From Enoplolaimus lenunculus (Eukaryota > Nematoda > Enoplea > Enoplida > Thoracostomopsidae), in contig JASANG010000681.1 in assembly GCA_030248215.1 (NCBI GenBank), forward strand, positions 1-64,000: 64,000 nucleotides of DNA, written 5' to 3'. The notes under the pieces were generated by a model. That model saw only the letters and a list, made by a program, of their open reading frames with translations, was not told the DNA's origin and searched no databases. Below, piece by piece: positions 35,694-47,700 of the stretch (positions within the stretch are counted from its first letter, which is position 1; the number at the start of each line of letters is the position of its first letter). The position numbers were made by a program, and so were the translations under genes.

Positions 35694-35882
35694 GGCCAAC
35701 GTTACTTTAAGCGGCGTAACAGTAGATTAAGAGTATTCCTAAGCCTAAGCCTGAGCCTAAGCGTTGCAAAAATGAGGTACTAAGCCTAAGCCTAAGCATA
35801 AGCAAAAATGTAATCTAGAATCTAAACTTGCTCTTTTATAGAGCCACCAGAAACTTGGACATCCCTTAAAGTAACATGGGCC
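35694..35882. mobile_element. Family B MITE with perfect 8-bp target duplication
   Basis: Starts GGCCAACGTTACTTTAAGCG, ends TTAAAGTAACATGGGCC. ATCAGGTC occurs at 35686-35693 and 35883-35890. Two AAGCCT blocks are separated by GTTGCAAAAATGAG. Confidence 0.75.
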
Positions 35883-36141
35883 ATCAGGTCAGTGGTTTCA
35901 AAAATAAAATCAATCTAAGTATATATAAAGCATGGCCCATATTAATTACAGGTGCCTGCCCACAAAGCGATAGAGAGGCTCATGCTTAGGATTAGGCTTA
36001 TGTTAGGCTTACGCTATGGCTAAGAGTTAGGCTAAGGTTAAGGTGTAGTGCGCAGGGCCTCAAACATGGACCTAAAGTATAACCTACTAAAAATTAGCAA
36101 AATGTTTTCTAATTCTAGATTATTATTTTTTCTAAAACGTT

Positions 36142-38634
36142 TCACATATAATAACCGCCCCCAACTTCAAGCACAGCACCGGTCACATAGCGACTCAGCG
36201 GAGATGCTAAGAAAACAACAGCATCAGCGACTTCGGAAGCCCGTCCAGCACGTTGAAGTGGTATTTGTTCAATGGCTGTTGATGTTGAGGTTGATGTTGT
36301 CTCACAAGACATTTGAAATAATTGACCGAGTCCTTTTTGACCAGTTTGTTGTTCACTTTCAAACGAAACTGTTTTGCTTTTTTTCTTCGCAGATGATGTT
36401 GTAGTAACACTGGTCGACGCTTGAATTGATCGTCGTATCCAACCCACAAGCACTGCATTCACTCTTGCACGACGATATCCTGCAATTGGTCCCATTTCTC
36501 GTGCCATCGATTTCGTAAGTCCAATAATTCCACACTGAGCTGATCCGTATTCGACACTGTCGCCGTTGGTCAGTCCGCAACCAATGCCAGCACCAGATTT
36601 GGCCAAAACACTCGACAAATTTATAATCGAAACGCCGTCAGCGGGCAAGGTGTAACCGTGTGAATGAGACTCTTTGTCAGAGTCGCTGACAGTGAAAGCC
36701 TTAATTGTTAAAAATGCAGCGGTTTGTGCGACACCAAGCGCATTATCAAACTCTGTTGCAGTGATTTCATGTATGCGTTTCATAGTTGAACCCGTGTGTG
36801 CCGTATTGATGATAATATCCGGTAACGCGCGATAAGTCGATATGACGGCTTTTCGAGCTTTATCAGCTTCCCCAGGCCGCGTCATGTCGTGTTTGTAGAA
36901 ATTGTTTTTACCTTTGCCTAAAACGCTTTGGTCTATTTTAGTCTGAGGAAGCGTTACACGAGTATATATAAGCATATTTCTAAACTTAAGCCTAAAACAC
37001 CGCATAATAAAGAGCCTATAACTAAGCCTAGGTTTACTGCGTTTAGCCTATGCCAAAACAGTCTAATGTTTTAAGCATACTGTTTTGGAGCCCGGCAAAA
37101 TATGGTAAGCCCCTCAAAGTAACCTGGGCGTAAATGTTTAATTGTGTAATTGTTGTAGGTCTGTCCATGCTAACAAGCATAATGTACACTGCAAAAAATG
37201 GTGAGTCAAATTGACTCTCCTGGCGGAGTCAAATTTTGACTCAGTTTGTGCAGTCAGGAAAAGCCTATTTCGGAGAGAGTCATTTTGACTCACCATTTTT
37301 TGCAGTGTACTGACCCGAGTGACCAGGATGAACTAATATTTATTTTAAATCTTCACAAGCATTTTCGTTGATTGCCATGTCCGTTTAACTTTTTTCTGGA
37401 TTTAATAAAGTTTATGGTCGTTTTTCCAGTAACTATTAAATATTTGAGCAGTCTCGGCCATTCTCTACTTTTTTTCGTCTATGGACTCTAGGATTTTGGA
37501 CTCTATCCACATGCGAACTTTAATCGCAGCTGCAGACTCCTTTTGATTGGAAGGCCTCAAAATAGGGACACCTCTCGTTGCTCCGTTTACTCGGGCCACT
37601 ACAGTATACCGGTCAACAGATGTTTTTTAGTTTGATAAAAAAACAACATCTTCTATTGCAATACATCAGTCAACTGCAAAAATATACTAAGTCACCTATG
37701 ACTCTAAGGGTCTCTTCGCCTTTCTCGGAGTCAATATCGATCATTGCAACATGAGCACCATGACGCGTTAAGGCTCTACAAACCGCCCGGCCAATCGTTC
37801 CACCGCTGCCTAAAACATGAAACATTCTCTAGGAAATACAGATTATAAATAGGCCACTAGAACAGGAGTGTGAGAGTCTGAAAGATATGATATTTATATC
37901 GGTTCTGCTAAACAAAAGACAAATTTTGTTTACCAATGGATTTTGTGATCACGAAACAGAAAAATGAGCTCTTGTAAACTTTCATCCACATCATTCACAC
38001 TCCGACTTAGGGTTGCGCTAAACTTGACGTCCGTCACCGTGCGTCACTCGTACGGCGCCGTCCATCAGTGTCCGACATCCGTACGGCGACGTCCATAATC
38101 GTTCGTCATCCGTACGGCGCCGCCGATCACGCGTACGATACCGCACGGTGATGGACGGCACCGCACGAGCGACGCACGGTGACGGACGGCGCCGTACGTC
38201 AACAAAAGTATAGCGCAACCCTAAGTGGTAGGAATAGTTTTACCGATGTCTATTTCTATTCCATTGCCTAAACCCACGTCCAGTTTAAATACTGACATTA
38301 CGACCATTTTAAATGATTCACATAGGGTCTGAGAACTTCGAAACCTGTGAGATAGGACACCATTCCAGGGGCGCAGTAGCTGAACCCGGGGCTACGGAGG
38401 CGCAATATATAACGGCCGAAGGAAACTAGCGCTTTACCTGACTTGCGTCAAAGATGCAAATGTTTAATCGGTTTTTCTAGGGCCCACAACTTCCTGGGAC
38501 CGCTATCCTGGTGGTATGGGATGGTAGTCCCGACAATGGCCGTTTTTATTTAAAAAGTACACTAAAGTATTTCTAAACAAAAATTTGTTTTGTGCTGACG
38601 TACCGGTAACTACCGCCAATTTTCCTTCGAGCAT
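36142..38634 (-). CDS. HSD17B8 / 3-oxoacyl-ACP reductase-like SDR, 3 exons
   Basis: Exons 38604-38634, 37688-37809 and 36142-36942 join in frame to 317 codons. The start MLEGKLAVVTG, the nucleotide-binding strand VAMIDIDS, the helix INLSS and the C-terminus VADAVVFLAS...GGGYYM match the HSD17B8 type, the NAD-binding subunit of mitochondrial ketoacyl reductase in animals. Deviations: the TGxxxGxG motif reads TGSGGTIG (Thr15 for Gly); NAG reads NTAHTG; YxxxK reads Y183-GSA-Q187, so the catalytic Lys is Gln; and an insert of about 50 Ser/Thr/Lys-rich residues precedes the last helix. Human HSD17B8 is about 260 residues. The family call is firm, but catalysis is doubtful. Confidence 0.85.
36931..37130. 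mobile_element. Old family B MITE at the 5' border of HSD17B8-like exon 3
   Basis: The right part reads GGTAAGCCCCTCAAAGTAAC then CTGGGCG, matching the family B end (GCCCCTTAAAGTAACATGGG). The interior keeps AAGCCT-type repeats. The left end is degraded and lies over the splice acceptor of exon 3 (36943-36944) and its first codons. No target duplication is visible, so it is an old copy. Confidence 0.5.
37185..37309. mobile_element. Family E palindromic MITE, internally deleted
   Basis: CACTGCAAAAAATGGTGAGT and its complement at the right end, TA on both sides, only 125 bp. It is in intron 2 of the HSD17B8-like gene. Confidence 0.65.
38007..38224. mobile_element. Family H MITE in intron 1 of the HSD17B8-like gene
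   Basis: TTAGGGTTGCGCTAAACTTG and AAAGTATAGCGCAACCCTAA; interior GACGGCGCCGTACG runs. Confidence 0.7.
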
Positions 38635-38650
38635 CCGCCGATCATCATCT
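38635..38650 (-). promoter_or_regulatory. Splice acceptor just upstream of the HSD17B8-like start codon
   Basis: On the minus strand a T-rich tract ending ATATTTTAG at 38649 is followed 14 nt later by the ATG at 38634-38632. It is either the acceptor of a 5'-UTR intron or a spliced-leader trans-splice site. No upstream coding exon was found in the same frame. Confidence 0.4.
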
Positions 38651-38887
38651 AAAATATAAAGACACACAAATAAACATCACATCACATTTCAAACACGCTT
38701 GAACGCTACACGCTGGTATAACTGAGGTCGGGTAACAATTTTTTGACGTGGGTATGTCTGCGGGTAAAGAATTTCAAAACGAGGGTAAAAATTTGTAATT
38801 TTTTTACCCACGTCAACTCTGGGTAATAAATGACAAACAAACATTTGAATGTTAATTATATTAGCCTGATGTTACATTAGTTCACTT

Positions 38888-39051
38888 TCCCATGTAAAGA
38901 TCATTGGCGGAACGTTTTTCTGCGGGAAGTTTTAGAATATTTTTTTGCTCAGGCTTTGGCTTAGACTTTGGTATAACTTCATTTTTACGCCTAGGCATAG
39001 GCTTAGAAGTATGCTTATACTACTGTTACTGCCTTGTCATTTATATTGACA
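38888..39051. mobile_element. Family A MITE between HSD17B8-like and Ig/FN3 genes
   Basis: Left TCCCATGTAAAGATCATTGG then CGGAACGTTTTTCTGCGGGA; right TACTGTTACTGCC...TATATTGAC; TTAGGC-derived interior, diverged. Confidence 0.5.
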
Positions 39052-39749
39052 AGTATACCACAGAGTAATGGTTTGTTTTTGCTGTAGATATCAGGGCACA
39101 ACTTGAGATCCGCCTATGACAGGAATTCGGCAGAAAAGGTTTCGCCAATTTTCGACGCAACATTTTTCGTATTTTGTAAAAGTTCTGTCACTAAGTAAGT
39201 AGTTTGTAACATTTAAGTGTTCTGAATAAAGGGTGTCAATGGCAGAGAGTCGTTCCCCTATTACTTCTTTAACCGCTCCAGTTCAAAATTTGCTATAAAT
39301 CTTTTGATCGTTTTTTGAGAAAACATCTAAATAATTTTTCGCACTCTGCATGTAGACTAAACTGCATTTTTAGTGCTGAGATGAGACCAACAGTCTGTAA
39401 GTTTCGAGTGAAATCTCGCCCAATAAACTTGCATTTACACTGACAAAAGAATTCCCCTGCGGAGCGGACCACAACACACTAGAATTCTCCGGCCGGAACC
39501 GTCACCGGTGAAACCCAAACGTATGAGTGTGTCTTCTTCTTACACTTGGTATATCAGAGCCCTTGGTAACTTCTATTTTGAAGCTTCGCTTGCGGAGATT
39601 TTTTAAAAAAGCTTTAAAGACTTAAAGGTGACCGCCTCGTACAAAAAACGTTGACCGGGTAAAGAAACGTTGCAGAATCGCACTCGAGTATTGCAAGCTT
39701 ATTTCAAATATATGAACGCAAATTTGAATAAATCAAATTAATACTTCAG

Positions 39750-39862
39750 CCAGAGCCTCGGGTTATCAAAGCCAGAATTATTTCATTTAAGCTTGAAACC
39801 GAATGATTCTGCTTATTATGTGGAAGAATGCGGAAAACATGTTTGCTTAGCTGTCGGTTGTG
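39750..39862 (+). CDS. Possible isolated exon, function unknown
   Basis: Between an acceptor ATACTTCAG (to 39749) and a donor GTAAGT (39863) one frame is open and reads LSKPELFHLSLKPNDSAYYV then EECGKHVCLAVGC. The other two frames have stops. The DSAYY step followed by a glycine turn faintly recalls the end of an Ig domain, but this is the plus strand, opposite to the Ig/FN3 gene. I recognise no family. It may be an exon of an unseen gene or chance. Confidence 0.3.
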
Positions 39863-40222
39863 GTAAGTAAACGCTTTTCAACAATAAACGTGTTGAATTA
39901 TAAATCTCAACATTTCCTGGTTCCAAAGTTAGACGACCTATCACCAACTGATAATAGGTGCTACACGCATGTGATAATACTGGCTACCAGTTTCACAAGC
40001 GCTAAATTCGGTTAGTTAGCAGCGGTTTAATTCTACACAGCGCGACTCATTTTACAGTTTCTCCGGTTACAAACGTTTAAAATAGCATTTATAATTTGAC
40101 CGGAATATCTGACAGTCAGCTATTCTTCCTAAGATATTATAGCGGCAAAGTTGTTAACTCAATTTTCTGTGTACCATTTCAAGATTAATTTACCAATCTC
40201 ATAACCCCGTTTTAGTGCTTAC

Positions 40223-41758
40223 CCCACGAATTTTTCATAATGTATCCACGATCAGTAGTCAACGGCTCAGAATCGCCAACAGAGTTTCGCGCTTTCACCC
40301 TGAAAAATTGTGGATGGTAAATCTGCGACTGTTACAGATTAACTTCTCATCACTTGACCTCACTTACCCCTGGTCCAAAACTGCGTCCATGATTGCACTG
40401 AACATTTGTGTCTGTCTTGGTCGTTGTAAGAGTCCCAATCACTAAACTGCTAAGTTGTGGACACTGGTTTGTTGCAACAGATGTTGTTATACTGGTTGTA
40501 AAGATAAGCCAAAATAACGAATGTTCGTCGAAACCTTATTCAAGCTTTGTTAATTTGCGCAGGTTCCGTAAATTTCACCGTTCTAAACATACTTGACTGG
40601 TAAAAGATACATTTCCCGTAGAAAATATTCAACCTTGTTTGTAAGTCATCGAAAACACTCGTATGTCTCTTGTAAATAATTTTTAAGCTCACACAGCAAG
40701 GTGAGCTAGCTGCGGTCTTGGCTTAATGTCACCATATTTGTACTGTGTATGCGTGAATATTCTGACGGTCCATTGGTCCATAATCTGGATGCTTTCGGTA
40801 TATTACACAACAATGCCACGGTTAAAAAATGAACCCTTTACCGAAACAGATATTCTGATCCGGAAACTAAACCGTCGAGAGTGAATTTCAATTCGTCAGC
40901 ACCAGACATTCCAACAACTTCAAAATCAGCGGCAGAAGATTTTTTTGATTTCGCTTCAATAACGTAACCTGTAGCAAATTGAAAACAATGTTTTATTAAT
41001 TTCAATATATTAAACCAAGAGTGGGATGATGTCCACCTGGCAGAAGGGTGTGCAACTGAGACGCACTGGTCCACGACACAAAATGTACCACCGCGCGTTG
41101 CATTTTAGCCCGACCCCCCTTGATCGTCGGGGGGAAGTGGGTTGTCACACTCAATACGATACAGTTGCTCAAGAATGTATGCGAAGCATTGTCTCCCGCA
41201 AAGTTTTATAAATTTTAGTCATTTAGTGACGGACGGAGCCGTACGGGTGACGTCCGTAACGCAACCGTAACAGTTTCGTCAGGGGCGTGTCAAGTGAAGA
41301 TACTAAGCATCCCCCTAGACGTTAAAAACAACAACTTTGTACATGGAGTTTGTGCTAAAATTGCGTTTGGCTTTTACTCGCTTTGCTAGCAACGCTCGTT
41401 CCACTAATATATGCTGCATTCTCAACAGGTAACTCGCGGTTATAGGTCCCAATCCTACGCCTACGCAAATAAATTGTACGGCCCAGGTTAACTATAATTA
41501 CCTGTCTACTAAGCCTATGCCTACATCTAAACATAAGCATAGGCCTAATCGTAAATCAAAAGCTGAACCGTAATCCAAATCCTAAACTTAGAAGCGTAAA
41601 ATTTTTAGGCTTTCACTCGGCTTCCATAATTAACATCAAAACTTACGAACCGGTCAGTGGTATTCCACCGGTATCTTCCGGAGGCATCCATTCAAGCGTA
41701 CATCCTTCGTCATTGACATTGAACACATTCAAAGGCAATCGTGGCGGCGAAGGTAAAC
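40223..41758 (-). CDS. FN3 domain 7 (last one seen)
   Basis: Exons 41651-41758 (108 nt; LPLNVFNVNDEGCTLEWMPP), 40842-40968 (127 nt; GYVIEAKSKKS...GSEYLF) and 40223-40299 (77 nt; VKARNSVGDSEPLTTDRGYI then MKNSWG). The 77-nt length and phase match the other copies, but the linker is MKNSW instead of IKDPD, resembling the AKNP-type FN3-to-FN3 linker of twitchin. If the donor GTAAGC at 40222 is not used the frame ends three codons on (GKH, stop). No next domain was found down to 38.7 kb. Confidence 0.82.
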
Positions 41759-44700
41759 CTGAAATCCGAAATATAAATCAGAAATGGGCGTCGTTCAATG
41801 AACTCTGTTGATTGTCATCGTTTAGTCAAATCACTTGAACATTTCTGGTTTATTCCCTTTTAAAACAAAGATAAAACTGGTAAACATCAGCGTATGAAAT
41901 TTCAACTGAAAATCACTGCGGAATGAAGTGAAAATTCACCGAAATTTTTGTACTCAACAATTTTCAAATTCAACAGAAATAAAGTAGGTAACTGAACAAA
42001 AATTAGATATCAAACACTACTGCAGCTAAGATTTAAGGTTGCGCTATACCGTTGTTGACGTGCGGCGCCTTCCGGCACCAGGACGCTACGGTCCGACGCC
42101 GTCTGTCACTCGCACGGTGAAGGACGGCGCCGTACGGGTGACGCAACGTGACGGACGGCGCCGGACGTCAACTGTAGCGCAACCTTTGTTTTCAGCTGTT
42201 TTGCTACAAACCTTCGCATGAATTCATTGCTCACCAAACAGTTCAAAATATGAAAATATTCTAAAAATCAAAATAAATTTGTTGTTCCAAATTCACGCCA
42301 AATCCAATTGTATTCTTAAAATATATTTTGGAGTTTATCGGTCGTGTTCTCAGTTTCACCAAAATGGTTGAAATTTTAAAATTTAGCTAGAAAATACGCC
42401 ACAGGAATTGAATTGCCAGCATCTGACAATACGCCGTTCACAATATAAAATTTACATCTGTCATCAAAAGTGTCAAATGTAACCGTACGGTGCTCTATTT
42501 TTGTTGGCATTCTCGCTAATTTAGATCGCTGGGTTTCGTACTATAATGTCGAATGAACATGGGACAAAACGAGTGCCACACCTGCCTCAGTTATAACGTA
42601 AGCACCGCATTACGATGAACAGTGGGTTGTTAACTGTCAACTATGACGAGTTTTTGTTAAAATCGAGTATTTTTATATTGTGAAAACCGCACGAATTGCA
42701 AAATTTGATTTTTGTATGAACAGCTTTACAAGCTTGTCAAAAGCATCTAAGACAGATAAAACGAAATAGACTTACCGATCACAAGTACATCAGCAGACGC
42801 CGTCGCTTCGCCAATTTTGTTCCAAACTCGCAACCGGACAGCGCCAGAATCGTTTCGAACCGCATTTGTAATCATCAATTGAGTGCTGGTTTCTTCAACG
42901 CTGATCGATACTCGGTTGTCGTGTTTAAAGCTCAACACTGAGTTACAACCAGACCGCCATTCAACGTCAGGAGGAGGTTCGCCACCAATCGTAGTTCCAA
43001 GATTGATTGTTTCACCAACTTTCACCTGTAAAATCATTATACGGCGAATCAGGGCCGTAGCCAGAATCTTTTAGTTCGTGAGGGTATCGTGTAAAATGTC
43101 CTTCAATTCTTATATTAAAACCTCTGTTAAATTGTATTCTACAGAAATTTCGGGATAGAATATAACGCTTTTTGAGACCAAACCTTTATAAGTTTTCTTT
43201 TATTAACGTTTCTACAGTGGCGGATCCAGAATCTCAAAATGGGGGGCCCAAAATTTCACAGGTAATAAACTTATTTTTAACCCACACACAAACCACGAAC
43301 TATTGTCACAAAATTGCTATATAATTTTTGTCGAGATGCTGTTGGGGGGGCCACGGCCGGGGTGGCCCTCCCTATGGATCCGCCATTGCGTTTCTAAATA
43401 TTTTAAACTTATTGCATAACTAAATGTTACTCTGTACTATTAATGACTGGTGGTTCTACACAATATATTAAGCTATGGAAACAAAGTTGCATCAAAAACG
43501 TTGAAATGAAAAGGTCAAAAACATTTAAAGTTGTTTTGAATACCTGAATCGCGTTAAGCATAGTTTCGTCAATAAATGGCATACCTAAAACATCAGTTTT
43601 AAAATAACGCCTATTTACACCAATTCCGTCCCGTAGCCATGGGGGGCCGGGGGCTCAGCCCCCCCACCTGGAAGAATCTTGGCCCCCTAGACAGTTTTCA
43701 ATCTTGCTTGTAACTCATTAAACACCGTTTGATGCCTTGCCTGAAAAATGTTAAGCCCCCCAGCAAGGTGAGCTGGCCACGGGCCTGCAGCAATTTCTAC
43801 AGCTAAAGAATGAAAAAACTGAATAAATATTCAAAAAGAATTACATTAAGCAAAAATGGCAATTGACGTACCCGTAGCACACTTACAGTTACAGTTTTCG
43901 AGATGGTCACACTTTGACATTACCGTAGTGACCTTAATAGGAGGGGGAACTTTTGGACTCTCCAGAGGGTACCCCCTGTTATTCGGTTACGGACTGTTTT
44001 TTAAATATATATTCTGTATTGCCATTATCCATTCAATTAAACGTTTTTCTTGTATCAAAACCTTGAGCGATAATGCAACATTACCTACTAAGAATGTATT
44101 TTGAAAACAATGTATGCTTTAAAGTTTCGAACTCAACTGTAGGTATTCGGTCCTGGAGTCTTTTATGCACTACAATTTGGAATATTTCACATTTATGGGC
44201 TCTAATTAAGGTTTAGGGGGTCTATCCGCTTACGGACGCTTATTAGGGATATGGACTCCTATTTATTGGGACTCAAAATGTGGACGGACCCCTATTATTA
44301 TCACCGCCCTTCTTATTACCCCCTCTAATTCGGGTCACTACAATACTTGGGCTTAAGATTTGCAAACACTTTAATATTTGATTGGGTCAGGGTTAAAACC
44401 GGTGAAATGAAAAAATATTTAAAACCAAAATTAACAAAAACGACAGTTACAGTCCGGATCTTTGATGACAACAGGATCTGAAATCAAAGGATCCGAAAGG
44501 CCTTCGGCGTTCCGTGCCATAATCCTAAAAACACACTACAATGCGCTGGCAAGACCTATTGGTTTAATTACTCTGTAATTTCAGTTGGACTGTATTACCA
44601 TACTGGCGCTTGTATACTTTCCACAAACAGTTTTTGAAATTTTCAGATTTTTGGAAAAACTTTTTTCTGAGGTCTAAACGTAGACTTGGGCTTAGTTTTA

Positions 44701-47700
44701 AGCTTAATGTTAAGCTTGAAGGATCTGACAAGTGTAAAAATGCCAACATATTTGTACCTCAACGAAAATTTTCGGTTGACTCTATATTAAACGTGTTAAT
44801 ATTTAGCTAAACAATATAAAAGGTTCTTATGAGGCCTAAAAACAGAAAAACTCAGCAGCTGATGGTGCGGCGGCGTGGATCAGTGGTAGCGCGCTGGACT
44901 GAGAATCGGTCGGTCATGGGATCGAAACATCGTAAGAAGACCTCTCATTCTCAGCTGCAGGAACTCAGAACTAAAAACCATCATACCGTAGCATATCCAA
45001 CTTATCACAGTGAGTTAGTGACTGAGAAACTAGGGCGGACTCTGGTTGCTTTATAGCATGACAAGCCCTTGAGTCGGGGAGTGGGCAGTTGTTTAGGTAT
45101 TGAAATAGTTTTTGTTTAGGCTTAGGAATACTTTTCAATTAAGCTTTATCATGCATTCATTTGCACTCTTTAGTCTACGGTAATACAGAAATTAACGCAG
45201 GTATATGATGATGCAGTCGAAGTTAACGTAGTTGCGTAATGTCCTGCAAACCAATACAAAATGTTGAAAAGGAATCGCCTATGTTTGCCGGGAGGGCAGT
45301 GGGGATTCAGCCCCCTGGAAAAATTTTGGCCCCCTACAAAATTTTCAACCTTGCTTGCAGGTTATTAAAAACCCTTGAATGCCTCTCCTGAAATTTTTTT
45401 AGAACCTCCTAGCAAGGTGAGCTGGCAACGGGCCTAATGCTTGCGCATTAAAAATACAAACATTTGGCATCAAACTACCTAAATTCCATTTGAGCCCGTT
45501 TAGGCAATCCATTTAGGACACCGTACGTTTGACCTGGAGGAAACGCTGCAACTGGTTCGAATCCAGTGTTTTGCGATATATTACGACCTTCGACGATATA
45601 TTCTGTAACAAACATCAGTTACATGACCACTCAGGCCTGAAACCAAGTATCGGTTGCAGAGACGGCAGCATTTTCCTACCATCAAATTCTATTGATGCTT
45701 TTTGCGGCGAAGAACAAACGAAACTGTTCGTCAGGGGTAGTGTCCTTCTTCGCCCCTCGCGCAGTTATGACCCTGTCACCACAATTACTTACGAACAAAA
45801 TGGCACGTTTTAAAATGGATTGCAGTCCAAATTTTTGAAAAGTCATTGTTTATAGTTTCATATAGGAACCACAATTCAAAATAATGTTTAGCGGGGGTGG
45901 CATATTCGAACAGAATGAAGAGTATTTTAAATTTGCTGGATAATACAAAATCTTCCCAAAGTTCAAACCGTATTCTCAACTGAATCTATAGGAGCCATCA
46001 CCGCATAGTTATACACTTTTAACAAAATATTCCACAAAGGGTAAGCCAAATCAAGTCGAAAAAATCAAATTAACGTTTTCTACCTCGACCCGTCACTGGT
46101 TTAAAAGTTACAAGACCTGCCAACTGCAAAATACGGCTATACAGATTTAAGAGTATCGGCACTGACGCCTAAAACATTATAAAACTGTTACACTCCCAAA
46201 AACAGTCATAAAACAGCCATCCATCTACTGAAGGCTTCATACCAGCACTAAAATTACTAATACCTTCAACTGGATGTCCGCCATCATCTTCAGGTGGATT
46301 CCACTGAAGTTTACAGCCTTGAGCATTAATATCCGATATATTAACAGGTCCAGTAGGTGGTTGCGGAGGTCCTGTTTAATTTCAACAACAACAAATAATT
46401 TGAAACTCATCGTTTTTGGAGGCGTTGAATGTGTTCGCTCTAAAGACATCCGTTGATGATGTTTCTGTATGCTTAATGGATTACTGTGGACTTTGCAATT
46501 AGGAGCATGGAATGCATATGACGGCATTAGCTTAGCTTCGTAGACCGGAATGTATAAGTGAATAAACGTAAAGTTTTCGGTTTAGCAAATCCTTATTCAA
46601 TGTTTCTTTTATTGTAGAAAATAAATTTAATGAAACATTTTTGTTCAAAATTGCAGTAGAAAATAACTTGGAACGATTTGCAGTTGCATATTTGCGTCAT
46701 GAACACTGAAGCCAAAACAACTTCAGTAATCAACAAATTCAAGGTTTTGGTTTGAGTGTCCGGGACACTGAACCCAAATAGTTCCCGGGTTCATCACAGG
46801 ATACCGAAGCTCAAAAAGTTTCAGTGGCCATCACATTGAAACTGTTTGACGTTGATGTCCTGGACACCGAAGTCCAAAATTTTCAGTAGTCATCATCCTA
46901 CCATAACCGTTTAAAAGTTACCTGATGTGCAAATGATATTGTGGAAGTTGCATTATACCACCAATTATGCCAAGCATAAAAAAGCATTCTTGTTTTGGCC
47001 AATGTTGCTTTAAAGGGCGTAACAGTAGATTAAGCGTATTCCTAAGCCTAAGCCTAAGCCTAAGCGTTCAAAAGTGTGTTCCTAAGCATAAGCCTAAGCC
47101 TAAGCAAAAATGTAATCTAGAATCTAAACCTATTCTTTTATGGACCCACCAGAAACCTGGACGCCCCTTAAGTCACATGAGCACTTGTTTTTTAGGCATT
47201 TTCTTCTACAGATAACCTGATGTGCAACTTTTTGATCATCATTGGCTTTCATTAATTGCCATAGTAAAACAAGACACCAGTTTCGCTTACCGATGACCGT
47301 AACTGTAGTAGCAGCATAGTCTTCACCAGACTGATTGAACAGTCGTAATCCGTACAATCCTGAATCTTCTCTAACAGCGCACTCAATATCCAAACAAGTC
47401 GAGTCATCAGTGGTTTTAATTTCAACTCGGTTTGAATCAGCTAAAACTGTCGGTTTCGCTTCGTCACCTCGGATCCATTCAGCGGTCGGCGGGGCTTCGC
47501 CACAAATTCCAACGTTAAAACGAATTCTTTCGCCAACTTTGACTTTTAATGGTTGCAAATCTTCGCGTTTGATGTACGGACGGCAGTCAGGATCTTTAAT
47601 TGTGATTGGATCTTTGGTTTGAAGTGGAGACGATGTTCCTTGGGAACTGACAGCGAATACGCGAAAATGATACGATGACCGATGTGTAAGTCCAGGTATT

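Noticed and set aside
36048-36404. Plus-strand frame opposite HSD17B8-like exon 3
   Set aside because: Shadow of the real minus-strand exon; no homology.
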